From the NCBI GenBank assembly GCA_018816605.1, contig JAHIVS010000543.1, positions 1 to 33,298 of the forward strand: a stretch of 33,298 bases of DNA, given 5' to 3'. A program made the translations under genes and the position numbers. Below, piece by piece: positions 16,299 to 24,679 of this stretch (positions are counted from its first letter, which is position 1; each line of letters starts with the position of its first letter). The notes beneath the pieces were generated by a model. The model made no database searches. It saw only the letters and a list, made by a program, of their open reading frames with translations, and was not told the DNA's origin. This DNA comes from Pseudomonadota bacterium. Lineage in GTDB: Bacteria; Desulfobacterota; Desulfobacteria; Desulfobacterales; Desulfobacteraceae.

Positions 16299-17168
16299 TC
16301 AGCTTGAAAAGGTCGTGAAGTGATCAAACAATTTTTCAGTTGAATCAATTCGGTCATAAATATTTTCTTCCCGTAAACGGGCAATCTCAAGGATGAGTGA
16401 CTCAATTAATGCGATGGTGGCACAGGTACTGTCGAACATGTTCAAGCCAAAGGTGGGCGTAACCAATTGAATCGTTGATAATTTAGAATATGGATTTTGA
16501 TCCATATCTACCAGCGTGATAATTGTTGATCCGATTTTCCGGAAGTATTCAGCGATTTGAATTGACTGCCTTGAATATCGGCGATGGCTGATCACAACAA
16601 GGGTATCTTCGGGTTTAGCGTCTTCTATTTCTTCCACAACAGTTGACGCTTGGCCGCTGATTAAAAATACATCCTTCCTGAGGTATCTCAGCAGTATCCA
16701 CAATGAATGGGCCGGTCCGTAGGATGTCCTTTGGCCAATGATAAATATTTTGCTTTCTTCATTTGCCAGGAGCCTTGAAATTTCATTAAACTGATTTCTG
16801 TCGATGCCCGTAGCTGTTGCCTGGAGATTGTTGATAATGTGCGAGATATTCAGACCTAGAAAATCTGACCCAGAGGCTTCGGCTCTCTTTTTGGTGGAGG
16901 GAAATCGTGCAACAGGAGATTCTAACCGACTCATAATATCTGATTGAAGCTGGCTGTGAAATTCTGCATAGTTCGAATATCCCAGGCGTGATATGAACCG
17001 GACGACCGTTGCCTTGCTGGTACTTGTTTCCCTGCTTATGCGGGTTGCTGTCTCAAAAGCACTTTTGGGATAATGTCGCCTGAAATATTCAGCGATTTTT
17101 GCTTCACTCGGTGTTAATTGGCCCAGCTTCTGGATTCTGGCCAAGAGGTTTTCAGTCTCTTTTTCCAT
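16299..17168 (-). CDS. RpiR/MurR-family transcriptional regulator
   Basis: Cytoplasmic DNA-binding regulator, 289 residues. The N-terminal RpiR helix-turn-helix covers about residues 10-80 (LTPSEAKIAEYFRRH, then ETSTSKATVVRFISRLGYSNY). A C-terminal SIS sugar-isomerase-like sensor domain covers about 125-260 (IFIIGQRTSYGPAHSLWILL, DTLVVISHRRYSRQSI). SIS domains usually bind phosphosugars, but members also control amino acid catabolic genes, and the HRRYSR segment departs slightly from the usual SxSGxT-like loop. It is the first gene of the eight-gene unit and lies just behind two TGAAAC-N4-GTTTCA-like palindromes, so autoregulation of the operon is likely. AGGA is about 9 nt before the ATG. 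Confidence 0.9.
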   Translation of the reverse strand: MEKETENLLARIQKLGQLTPSEAKIAEYFRRHYPKSAFETATRISRETSTSKATVVRFISRLGYSNYAEFHSQLQSDIMSRLESPVARFPSTKKRAEASGSDFLGLNISHIINNLQATATGIDRNQFNEISRLLANEESKIFIIGQRTSYGPAHSLWILLRYLRKDVFLISGQASTVVEEIEDAKPEDTLVVISHRRYSRQSIQIAEYFRKIGSTIITLVDMDQNPYSKLSTIQLVTPTFGLNMFDSTCATIALIESLILEIARLREENIYDRIDSTEKLFDHFTTFSS

Positions 17169-17198
17169 TTTAATGAGTCCTTTTACATCTTTCTTTTA

Positions 17199-17214
17199 TG
17201 AAACAATTGTTGTA
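17199..17214. promoter_or_regulatory. operator-like palindrome 1 upstream of rpiR-type gene
   Basis: TGAAACAATTGTTGTA is an imperfect palindrome of the same form as site 2. It lies 30 bp upstream of the rpiR start codon, in the leader of the proposed transcript. Confidence 0.55.
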
Positions 17215-17229
17215 AAAAACTATTATTCA

Positions 17230-17245
17230 TGAAACCATTGTTTCA
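17230..17245. promoter_or_regulatory. operator-like palindrome 2 upstream of rpiR-type gene
   Basis: TGAAACCATTGTTTCA has perfect 6-bp arms (TGAAAC/GTTTCA) around four bases. It starts 31 bp from site 1, about three helical turns, so two dimers would sit on one face. It overlaps the expected transcription start. Confidence 0.65.
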
Positions 17246-17251
17246 GAATCA

Positions 17252-17278
17252 ATTATATGGTCTTCTTGTTTTTGTCAA
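17252..17278 (-). promoter_or_regulatory. sigma-70 type promoter of the rpiR-ABC-racemase operon
   Basis: On the minus strand TTGACA (17278-17273) and TATAAT (17257-17252) are both perfect hexamers, separated by 15 nt, which is short. Transcription would begin near 17245, inside operator-like site 2. Confidence 0.65.
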
Positions 17279-17334
17279 TAAAAAAAACGGTTAAGGGGAA
17301 TCAGGGGATTTTGATACGTTCTGGAGGGCGTGGA

Positions 17335-17412
17335 GGGCTGGGTCCGGCTTTTTTTACTGTTTTTGGTTCAGTCGGATACTGAGATATTGATAAAAAAAGC
17401 CTGACCCGGCCC
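17335..17412 (-). terminator. long inverted repeat and terminator after PPi-phosphofructokinase gene
   Basis: Arms 17335-17356 and 17391-17412 (22 nt each) pair with only two mismatches around a 34-nt loop. In the minus direction the arm GGGCCGGGTCAGGC runs straight into seven T, 44 bp after the stop. The right arm contains AAAGCCTGACCC, the end motif shared with the repeats at 8433-8490 and 22229-22309. Confidence 0.6.
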
Positions 17413-17455
17413 TGAAACGGCGAAGTCCGAAAGTGGTGTAAAGGGTCTTGAAAAA

Positions 17456-19570
17456 TCAGATTTCTGCGGCATCCGCTTTTTTTGCTTCAGCCCGAATGGA
17501 ATTGAGCACCAGGGTGATGGGTCTGTCTTCCTCGGTTTCTCCTGAAAAACGGACCGGCCCCGGCTGGCGGTAGTGGTCAGGTCCCAGATCCGCAGCCACC
17601 CATTTTTCCCGCAGGGCTTTATAAGCCCTGAACGCATTTGAATTCAGGTCCACCAGACTTTTTTCGATCACCAGCTCCAGTTTGCCCTTGCGCTCTTCCA
17701 AATGCATGAGTTTGGCAATGGGGATGCCAATGGGCTCCCATTGATCAAAGGAAAGCTCCAGATTCCGAATGGCCGCCATCTGACCGGTGGCATTGCCGGC
17801 AAGGAGATGGAAAGCGGTCATGCCGAGGTTATAGGTATAATTGCAATCAAAATGGGTGGGGTCTGACCCCCTGCCGTCATACCCGTAAAAATGGGTCTGA
17901 ATTTTGAAATTGGGCTCTGATTTTTTATAAATCTCAACAATGGGCGCCGGAACACTCTCCTCCCCATCCATAAGTTTAGTGGACACCAGTGCCTGCTTCA
18001 GGGTTTTTTGGGAAATGATATTCTCTTTGACCAAAAGATAAGGGGCACCCGGGTTCCTGAAAATAGCCGCTCCATAAAAATCCGGGTCCAGATGCCCTGC
18101 TGTCATAATGGCGTGGTACTCTTCGGCTTTTATCCCGATTTTATAGACCCCCTGCTCTTTCAAGACCCCCAGGTATTCTTTGACCATATCCATGATTATT
18201 TTTTCAGTTTTAACCTGGGAAAACTGAAAATTCCCGTGCAGATCCCGCTCGACCAAAAGCCCTTCCCTGAAAAAGGGCGGCAATTGGTTGAACAATTCAT
18301 CATCCCGCAGATTCCAGATGGGAAAGGGTGTCGTGTCGATCATCCCCTGGCTGATGCGCCGCAGGTAATCGAGTTTAGCCGTCAAGCCGGGAAAGGATCT
18401 ATGAAAATCCAGGTCATGGATGGTATTGTACTCGGCGATAATTTTATTGAGTTTTATGATAAATACCTGGATTTCATTGATAAATTCCAGGATGCCTTCG
18501 GGAACAATCATGATGCCGTAATTTTTGCCAAAGGCGGCCCGCCGCACAATGGTATCACAGATGACCCTGGACAAATGGCGCAGGGTCATGCCAAAGGCAT
18601 TGTAATCAATGGTTTTATTTTCTTTTGCCTTCTTCAGACGGTCCTGGTCCACATATTCTGCCAGTTCCTCTCCGATCAACGAGAGATTGGCATGGGTCTG
18701 GAGTGCGCTTTCCAGGGTCAGGTGACTTGCCACCCTGCCCATCACCTTACAGACATGCCAGTATTTAACGGTGGATTTTCCGTCATTGGCCAGGTTGCTG
18801 ATATTCTGGGAAAAAGCCCGGGCAGCGCTGTGAAAGCCAAAGGAAATGGCACAAAGGACCTCCCCCTGATCTGTTTTTACCTGGATATCGCCGTCAATGG
18901 TTTTGGGAACGCCGATGACCTTAATGCCGGATGCTTTGAAATGCTGGGCAAGGAAGGCAGCATTGGTATTTGAATCATCGCCGCCGATAACCACCAGTGC
19001 ATCCAGCCCCAGATTCCTGCAGGTCTCCAATGAAAGATCCATCTTTTTTTTTGAATCAATTTTTGTCCTGCCGGTCTTTAACATGGAAAATCCGCCCATG
19101 TTCCGGTGGGCATCAACCATCTCCCGGGTAATCTGGGTATACCGGGATTCCACCAGGCCGTCCGGCCCCATCAAGAATCCGAATATCTTGGATTCGACAT
19201 TGTATTTTTTGACCTCATCATAAAGGCCGGCAATCACATTGTGCCCGCCGGGAGCCGGACCCCCGGAAAAAACAACCCCGATTTTTCGTTTTCTTGAAAA
19301 CTCACGTTTTTCAGCTTCAGACACCTGACCATTGATGGTCACCTTCTGAACCTGGTTGTGAATGATATCCGGGAGAACCCTTTCCGATTCCTTATCATTG
19401 ATGAAATTATATTGGGGCTGGTCTTCCAATATAGAAACCCCCTGGGAAAAAATTGGGATCTTTTTCGGTGAAAAGGATCTTCTTTCAATTGTTTCAATAT
19501 TTAGGTCCGATGTCACATTCTCTGCTATTGGATGATTCAATAAATAATCGAGTTCTATCTCAGATCCCAT
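17456..19570 (-). CDS. pfp: pyrophosphate--fructose 6-phosphate 1-phosphotransferase, long form
   Basis: Reversible cytoplasmic phosphofructokinase that uses pyrophosphate rather than ATP. The 704-residue product is of the long clade. KIGVVFSGGPAPGGHNVI carries the substrate/PPi loop. IGGDDSNTNA has Asp as the second acidic residue where ATP enzymes have Gly, and PKTIDGD has the PPi-type Lys; both indicate PPi use. MGRVASHLTLE is the sugar-phosphate segment. I choose the ATG at 19570 because AGGAG lies 5 nt upstream; an ATG at 19594 would add 8 residues but has no Shine-Dalgarno. It follows a diguanylate cyclase gene by 41 bp on the same strand. In sulfate reducers PPi is released by sulfate activation, which fits a PPi enzyme. 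Confidence 0.93.
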   Translation of the reverse strand: MGSEIELDYLLNHPIAENVTSDLNIETIERRSFSPKKIPIFSQGVSILEDQPQYNFINDKESERVLPDIIHNQVQKVTINGQVSEAEKREFSRKRKIGVVFSGGPAPGGHNVIAGLYDEVKKYNVESKIFGFLMGPDGLVESRYTQITREMVDAHRNMGGFSMLKTGRTKIDSKKKMDLSLETCRNLGLDALVVIGGDDSNTNAAFLAQHFKASGIKVIGVPKTIDGDIQVKTDQGEVLCAISFGFHSAARAFSQNISNLANDGKSTVKYWHVCKVMGRVASHLTLESALQTHANLSLIGEELAEYVDQDRLKKAKENKTIDYNAFGMTLRHLSRVICDTIVRRAAFGKNYGIMIVPEGILEFINEIQVFIIKLNKIIAEYNTIHDLDFHRSFPGLTAKLDYLRRISQGMIDTTPFPIWNLRDDELFNQLPPFFREGLLVERDLHGNFQFSQVKTEKIIMDMVKEYLGVLKEQGVYKIGIKAEEYHAIMTAGHLDPDFYGAAIFRNPGAPYLLVKENIISQKTLKQALVSTKLMDGEESVPAPIVEIYKKSEPNFKIQTHFYGYDGRGSDPTHFDCNYTYNLGMTAFHLLAGNATGQMAAIRNLELSFDQWEPIGIPIAKLMHLEERKGKLELVIEKSLVDLNSNAFRAYKALREKWVAADLGPDHYRQPGPVRFSGETEEDRPITLVLNSIRAEAKKADAAEI

Positions 19571-19611
19571 TCCCGCTCCTGTATCAATTGTCATATTTTT
19601 TTATCGTTATT

Positions 19612-21024
19612 TTAATGAACCGATACCTGGTTCCGTCCGTTTTCTTTTGCCTTGTATACGGCCATATCCGCCCGCTCAAATATCTGGGTATGGGTCTTAT
19701 CCCCTTCTTCCACCTGGGTGACGCCAATACTTACCGTAACCCTTACCTTCTCGTTTTTGTATAAAAACTCAATTTTTTCTATGGTCTGGCGGATTTTTTC
19801 TGCTGCCTCTTTTGCACCGGCCGCATCGGTTTCCGGCATAACGACAACAAACTCCTCCCCGCCATACCGGGCCAGCATGTCATTGCGCCGCAGCAGGGGG
19901 ATGCTTCTTTTGATGATCTCCTGAAGACATCTGTCGCCGATGGCATGACCGTATCGGTCATTGATATTCTTGAACTTATCCGCATCAATCAGCAGCAGGG
20001 AGAACATGGTCCCATACCGCAGGAAACGATCCATTTCGTCTTGAATTTTCTGGTCATAGGCCCTCCGGTTAAAGGCACCGGTAAGCTGATCCTGATTTAA
20101 TTTTTGTTCAAGTTCTTCGGAATATTTTGTGGCTTCATTCAATTCCTGCTTTAATTTGGTAAACCCGGACTTGAAAATGTGCCTGTTCTTTTCTGCAATG
20201 GCCTGAATGGCCTTATCCTTTACCTGTTTCTGCTTCAACGCTGTTTCGATGGAGGCCAGACGCTGGGTAATCTGAACTTTCAAATCATCCAGGCTGAACG
20301 CCACATCAGAAGTTTTTTGCAGACCCGTCATCTCAGAACTTAAAATAGTCTCAAACCCTGAATTGGATGAAAACAGAGAACTTGTCTGGTCATAGGAGGT
20401 GGTAAGCTTTTGTTCAATATCCAGGATCTTGGCCACAACATCCTGGACAAAGGCATTGACCTTTTCCCGGTCCTGGTTGGTATCGGAGATATAGACAAAG
20501 ACCAGGGCAAAGATACTGTCCCGGATATCTGCAATGTCCTTTGTATCGGCCACATCTAAAATCCTGGCCGCTATATTGTCCATCCTTGTGGTATATTTGG
20601 CCTCAAGTGTGGACCTTAGATTGTTGACGATTTCATGGTATCCCTGTTTGAATTCTTCAATAAAGGTATCTGTTGAAGATTTCAGGAAGGACCCGAACAT
20701 TCCTTTTTTCTTTTTTACCGCAACCGGTCCGATGCCTTCTTTTATCATGGCGGTTTTCAATTGTTCAAAAATATAGGCAATTTTAACGGAAGAGGCCCCT
20801 TTTTTCAGGGCAATGCTCAATTCTTTACAGGCATTTGCAAAGGGGGTATCCCCCGTTGTCACCATATCAATGATCACCGGAAAATATTTCCGGTAAAGCC
20901 GGTCCTGGCTCTCATATTTTTCTTCAATGGTATCCAGCTCTTTGATCAGGCTGTCTTTCTGGGTTAAAAGTTTCTTAACCTGATCCTGCAATCCTGCTAT
21001 TTTTTCATCCATTTGTGTCACCAT
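19612..21024 (-). CDS. cytosolic GGDEF diguanylate cyclase with coiled-coil N-terminus
   Basis: The 470-residue product has no signal or membrane segment. Residues 1-45 and about 255-312 look coiled coil, with a helical region of unrecognised family between them. The GGDEF domain begins near DQLTGAFNRRAYD (312), with the active-site motif GGEEF at 388-392 and an inhibitory I-site RxxD (RRND, 379-382) five residues before it. Catalysis (c-di-GMP from two GTP) and product feedback should therefore both be intact. The input signal is unknown. It is divergent from ftsY, 182 bp apart, and upstream of the PPi-phosphofructokinase gene. Confidence 0.9.
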   Translation of the reverse strand: MVTQMDEKIAGLQDQVKKLLTQKDSLIKELDTIEEKYESQDRLYRKYFPVIIDMVTTGDTPFANACKELSIALKKGASSVKIAYIFEQLKTAMIKEGIGPVAVKKKKGMFGSFLKSSTDTFIEEFKQGYHEIVNNLRSTLEAKYTTRMDNIAARILDVADTKDIADIRDSIFALVFVYISDTNQDREKVNAFVQDVVAKILDIEQKLTTSYDQTSSLFSSNSGFETILSSEMTGLQKTSDVAFSLDDLKVQITQRLASIETALKQKQVKDKAIQAIAEKNRHIFKSGFTKLKQELNEATKYSEELEQKLNQDQLTGAFNRRAYDQKIQDEMDRFLRYGTMFSLLLIDADKFKNINDRYGHAIGDRCLQEIIKRSIPLLRRNDMLARYGGEEFVVVMPETDAAGAKEAAEKIRQTIEKIEFLYKNEKVRVTVSIGVTQVEEGDKTHTQIFERADMAVYKAKENGRNQVSVH

Positions 21025-21206
21025 GGGAACATGTTTCCTTTTGCGGTATGGTTCTTTTTTTTATTTTTATCGGTTGGCGAACAGAATGTAAAGCATGATT
21101 GTCATTTATCCGGTCTTGGGCTTTTGTGTCCCATGGCTTGATTCTCATTGAAGAAAACGGTAAAAGACAATACAGATTTAATTTAAGGACCCAAGGAGAT
21201 ACAAGA

Positions 21207-22193
21207 TTGGCTTTTAATATTTTCAAAAAAAAACCCGCAGAGCCCCAAAAAAGCAGCGAAGAAAAACCTGAAACAAAAAAGGCGCCCGGCCTATTCTCCC
21301 GGTTAAAAAGTGGATTAAGCAAAACCCGGGCGGTTTTGAATACAGATATAAATGAACTTTTTGTATCTGCCAAAAAGATTGACGAAGATCTGTTCGAAGA
21401 ACTTGAAGAATTGCTGGTAACATCGGATCTTGGCATGGACGTCACCCTTGGAATGATGGAACATATCCGCAAAAAAGCCAGGCGCCTCACCACTGCCGAT
21501 GAGCTCAAACAGGTGTTAAAGGATGAGCTTACGGCCTTGTTTCCCGACCTGTCTGCTCCCTTTTCGGAAGCCGTGTCCGCCAAACCCCGGGTGATCATGG
21601 TGGTCGGGGTGAATGGAACCGGAAAAACCACCACTTTGGGTAAGCTTGCCATGAAATATACCCGCCAGGGGAAAAAAGTCCTCATTGCTGCTGCCGACAC
21701 CTTCAGGGCTGCCGCCATTGAACAGGTTGAAATATGGGCCGAAAGATCCGGGGCAGACATTGTCCGGCACAAGGAAGGTTCGGATCCGGCCGCCGTGGCC
21801 TATGATGCCGTGGAAGCCTCCATTGCCAGACAAGTGGACATTGTTCTCATTGATACGGCCGGCCGCCTCCACACCCAGAAAAATCTAATGGAAGAATTAA
21901 AAAAAATCAAACGCTCGGTGAACAAACGCCTGGATTCGGCTCCCCATGAGGTCTTGATGGTCCTGGATGCCACCACCGGCCAGAATGCCATCTCCCAGGC
22001 AAAAATCTTCCACGATGCTGTGGGGATAACCCAGATTGCATTGACAAAGCTGGATGGAACCGCAAAGGGCGGAATCGTGGCTGCCATTGCCTGCACCATG
22101 AAACTTCCCGTCGCCTATATCGGGGTCGGGGAAGGGATTGATGACCTCCAGGAATTTGATGCCCGACAGTTTATCAATGCACTGTTTGACTAA
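21207..22193 (+). CDS. ftsY: signal recognition particle receptor FtsY
   Basis: SRP-family GTPase that docks SRP-bound ribosomes at the membrane. I start at TTG 21207 because AGGAGA (21194-21199) lies 7 nt upstream and the product then begins AFNIFKKKPAEPQ, typical of FtsY. This gives 328 residues. An acidic/Lys-rich A region is short (about 25 residues), then the N domain, then the G domain with GVNGTGKTT (134-142), DTFRAAAIEQVEIW, DTAGRLHTQKNLMEEL and TKLDGTAKGG. An upstream ATG-like frame to 21099 is not supported by a ribosome site. A repeat element follows in the gap to the exporter gene. Confidence 0.95.
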   Translation: MAFNIFKKKPAEPQKSSEEKPETKKAPGLFSRLKSGLSKTRAVLNTDINELFVSAKKIDEDLFEELEELLVTSDLGMDVTLGMMEHIRKKARRLTTADELKQVLKDELTALFPDLSAPFSEAVSAKPRVIMVVGVNGTGKTTTLGKLAMKYTRQGKKVLIAAADTFRAAAIEQVEIWAERSGADIVRHKEGSDPAAVAYDAVEASIARQVDIVLIDTAGRLHTQKNLMEELKKIKRSVNKRLDSAPHEVLMVLDATTGQNAISQAKIFHDAVGITQIALTKLDGTAKGGIVAAIACTMKLPVAYIGVGEGIDDLQEFDARQFINALFD

Positions 22194-22228
22194 GCGGCCT
22201 CTCTGGAGTATATTTTTTTTTGCAGGAA

Positions 22229-22309
22229 GGGGTCATACTTTTTTATCGTGCTTTTTATCCGTATTTCATTATCAGACTGAACAAAATGCAATAAAGAAAG
22301 CCTGACCCC
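22229..22309. repeat. GGGGTCA-bounded intergenic repeat, copy B
   Basis: It is bounded by GGGGTCA (22229-22235) and TGACCCC (22303-22309). Each end continues inward as an imperfect inverted repeat (GGGGTCATACTTTTTTAT against the complement of ATAAAGAAAGCCTGACCCC). The right half matches the repeat at 8433-8490. It may also fold as a terminator for ftsY. Confidence 0.6.
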
Positions 22310-22359
22310 AAGTAAAACCCCAAGTAAAAACCAATAAACTTACCAAGGACCGGTCTTTC

Positions 22360-23013
22360 ATGTTTGGAATTGAGAATTACACAGGATTTGTTATTGCCGC
22401 CATCATCCTCAACCTGACACCGGGTGTGGATACGCTGTATATTCTGACACGCAGCATTGCCCAGGGCCGACGTGCAGGGCTGGTCTCGGTGGCCGGTATC
22501 ATGACAGGATGCGTGGTCCATGTACTGGGAACTGCCTTTGGGCTCTCATTGATCCTGTCCGCCTCTGCCAGGGCCTTTGAGCTGATAAAATGGGCGGGTG
22601 CTTTATATCTGATCTTTCTGGGACTTAAAACCCTGATGGACAAAAAAACGGCATTTGAATCTGCCCAGACCCGGTTCTCTTCTGAAGATCTGGTTAAAAT
22701 TTACCGCCAGGGCGTTATCACCAATGTGTTAAATCCAAAAGTGGCCCTTTTCTTTCTTTCTTTTTTACCCCAGTTTATAAATCCTTCAGCCGTTCAGGGA
22801 CCATTGCCCTTCCTGGTCCTGGGCACCACCTTTCTTGTTACCGGCAGTATCTGGTGCCTGATTCTGACGCGAACCGCCGCCCTGATGACCGATACATTGA
22901 GAAACAACCGCCGTATCGGTCTTGTCCTGCAAAAAACATCCGGCATCATTTTTATCGGCTTCGGGTTAAAGCTGGCCTTTGATTCAAATGACATTATACC
23001 AGGATCGTCATGA
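22360..23013 (+). CDS. LysE/RhtB-family exporter
   Basis: Inner-membrane exporter of the amino-acid efflux superfamily, 217 residues with about six hydrophobic segments. The N-terminal motif NLTPGVDTLYILTRSIAQGR matches the family's NxxPGP-like signature, followed by AGIMTGCVVH and the central NPKVALFFLSFLPQF motif. AAGGA lies about 10 nt before the ATG. The stop overlaps the start of the next gene (ATGA). The substrate is not predictable from sequence. Confidence 0.88.
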   Translation: MFGIENYTGFVIAAIILNLTPGVDTLYILTRSIAQGRRAGLVSVAGIMTGCVVHVLGTAFGLSLILSASARAFELIKWAGALYLIFLGLKTLMDKKTAFESAQTRFSSEDLVKIYRQGVITNVLNPKVALFFLSFLPQFINPSAVQGPLPFLVLGTTFLVTGSIWCLILTRTAALMTDTLRNNRRIGLVLQKTSGIIFIGFGLKLAFDSNDIIPGSS

Positions 23014-24491
23014 ATTTATTGTCTATTCGCACCCGACTGATTTTTGTCCTCAGCCTCATTCTATTGTCCGGTTTTCTGCTGACCAATGTAATTTCATACC
23101 AGGCCTCCAAACGCTCGGTAAAAACCAGTATTATTGAAAGCAGCCTCCCCCTTGCCAGGGACAATATCTATTCTGAAATCCAAAAGGACCTGACCCGCCC
23201 CATATTTGTCTCTTCCCTCATGGCCAACGACACTTTTTTAAAAGACTGGGTTCTCGGGGGTGAAGGCGACCAGGCCCTTATCCAGAAATATTTAATGGAA
23301 ATCAAGGACAAATATCATTTTTTCACTTCGTTTTTTGTCTCGGATATTACCAAAACCTATTACCATTTCAACGGGGTCTTAAAAAAGATCAGCCAGGACA
23401 ACAGCCACGACGCATGGTATTTCAATTTCAAAAAGCGTAAGGTGGAATATGACCTGAATGTGGACACCAACGAGGCCCAACTCAATCACCTGACCATTTT
23501 TATCAATCACCGGCTGGAGGGATATGACAACCAGCTCCTGGGGGTGGTCGGCGTTGGCCTTGATTTTGACAGGGTGGCGACCCTGATGGATTATTACAAA
23601 AAAAAATACAATCGGGATATCTATATGGTCAGCCCGGACGGATTGATCCAGGTACACACGGACAAAGAAAAGATAACAACCCTGTCTATCTTTGATATTC
23701 CGGGACTCGGCGCCATTGCCGATCGTATCCTTGATTCAAGGGATACCCCCTCTTTTTTTGAATACGATTCCAGGACAGCCCATATTCTCTTGACCAGCCG
23801 GTTTATCCCGGAGCTTGGCTGGTATCTTCTGGTGGAACAGGATGAAACACTGGCACTTGCGTCCATTAAAAATACATTTATCAAAAATTTTCTCATCAGC
23901 CTTGTGATCACCTTTGGCACCATTATCTTCGCCATTCTGGTCATCAACTATTTTCAAAGGCAGCTGGAGATTATGGCCAATACTGACAAACTGACCCGGG
24001 CATACAATAGAAACGAATTTGAGCGGCGATTCAAATACATGACCAACCTCAACCGCCGGGATCCTGTGGATATGTGTATGGTTCTCTTTGATATGGACCA
24101 TTTAAAACAGGTCAATGACACTTACGGACACCTGTTTGGCGATACCGTGATCAAGGCCGTTGCAGAGATTGCCGCCCAGACCATCCGCCAGAAAGATCTG
24201 CTTGTCCGCTGGGGCGGGGATGAATTTGTCCTATTGATTTTCAGTACCCTTTCCCAGACAAGACAGATCGCAGAACGACTGCGCATGGGAATTCAGACCC
24301 ACGATTTTTACGAAAACGCCCACGCCTTTCCGCCTGAAAACACGCCGCCCATCACCATCAGCTGCGGTATTGCAAGGTACCGGGAAAAAGAGACCCTGAA
24401 GGACTGGGTCATGCGGGCAGACAATGCACTCTACCGCGCCAAGGCAAAGGGAAAGAACTGTATTGAAGAGGCAATGGATACAAGCCCATGA
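23010..24491 (+). CDS. membrane diguanylate cyclase with periplasmic dCache-like sensor
   Basis: The 493-residue product has membrane segment 1 at about residues 9-29, a periplasmic region 30-290 with dCache-like features (FFVSDITKTYYHF, GVGLDFDRVATLMDYY, YMVSPDGLIQVH, GWYLLVEQDE), membrane segment 2 at about 294-314, then GGDEF. The active site is GGDEF at 402-406 with I-site RQKD (393-396) five residues before it, so synthesis and product inhibition should both work. The ATG overlaps the exporter stop, with AGGA 5 nt upstream. Translational coupling to a LysE exporter hints at sensing of a small molecule, perhaps the exported one. Confidence 0.92.
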   Translation: MNLLSIRTRLIFVLSLILLSGFLLTNVISYQASKRSVKTSIIESSLPLARDNIYSEIQKDLTRPIFVSSLMANDTFLKDWVLGGEGDQALIQKYLMEIKDKYHFFTSFFVSDITKTYYHFNGVLKKISQDNSHDAWYFNFKKRKVEYDLNVDTNEAQLNHLTIFINHRLEGYDNQLLGVVGVGLDFDRVATLMDYYKKKYNRDIYMVSPDGLIQVHTDKEKITTLSIFDIPGLGAIADRILDSRDTPSFFEYDSRTAHILLTSRFIPELGWYLLVEQDETLALASIKNTFIKNFLISLVITFGTIIFAILVINYFQRQLEIMANTDKLTRAYNRNEFERRFKYMTNLNRRDPVDMCMVLFDMDHLKQVNDTYGHLFGDTVIKAVAEIAAQTIRQKDLLVRWGGDEFVLLIFSTLSQTRQIAERLRMGIQTHDFYENAHAFPPENTPPITISCGIARYREKETLKDWVMRADNALYRAKAKGKNCIEEAMDTSP

Positions 24492-24502
24492 TGGTTCATC
24501 CA

Positions 24503-24521
24503 CCCCTGGAATATTCAGGGG
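24503..24521. other. short hairpin after dCache-GGDEF gene
   Basis: CCCCTG (24503-24508) pairs with CAGGGG (24516-24521) around GAATATT, 12 bp after the stop. No T run follows, so it is only a possible weak terminator. Confidence 0.4.
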
Positions 24522-24679
24522 AAGGGGAAACAGAAAAAAAATTGCCCAATCCTTTAAAAAAATAGTATAACAGAACAGACCCTTTAAACCCCAGCAAAAA
24601 CGGTGTGTCGGTTTTAAAAACACCTGGTACCCGATACCCAATGAACAAAAAATGGGATTTTACCGGAAAGGAGTGTCTG

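Noticed and set aside
18008..18973. Plus-strand ORF of 321 codons
   Set aside because: Entirely antisense to the PPi-phosphofructokinase gene, which has full motif support; the long frame reflects codon bias, and no family features are seen.
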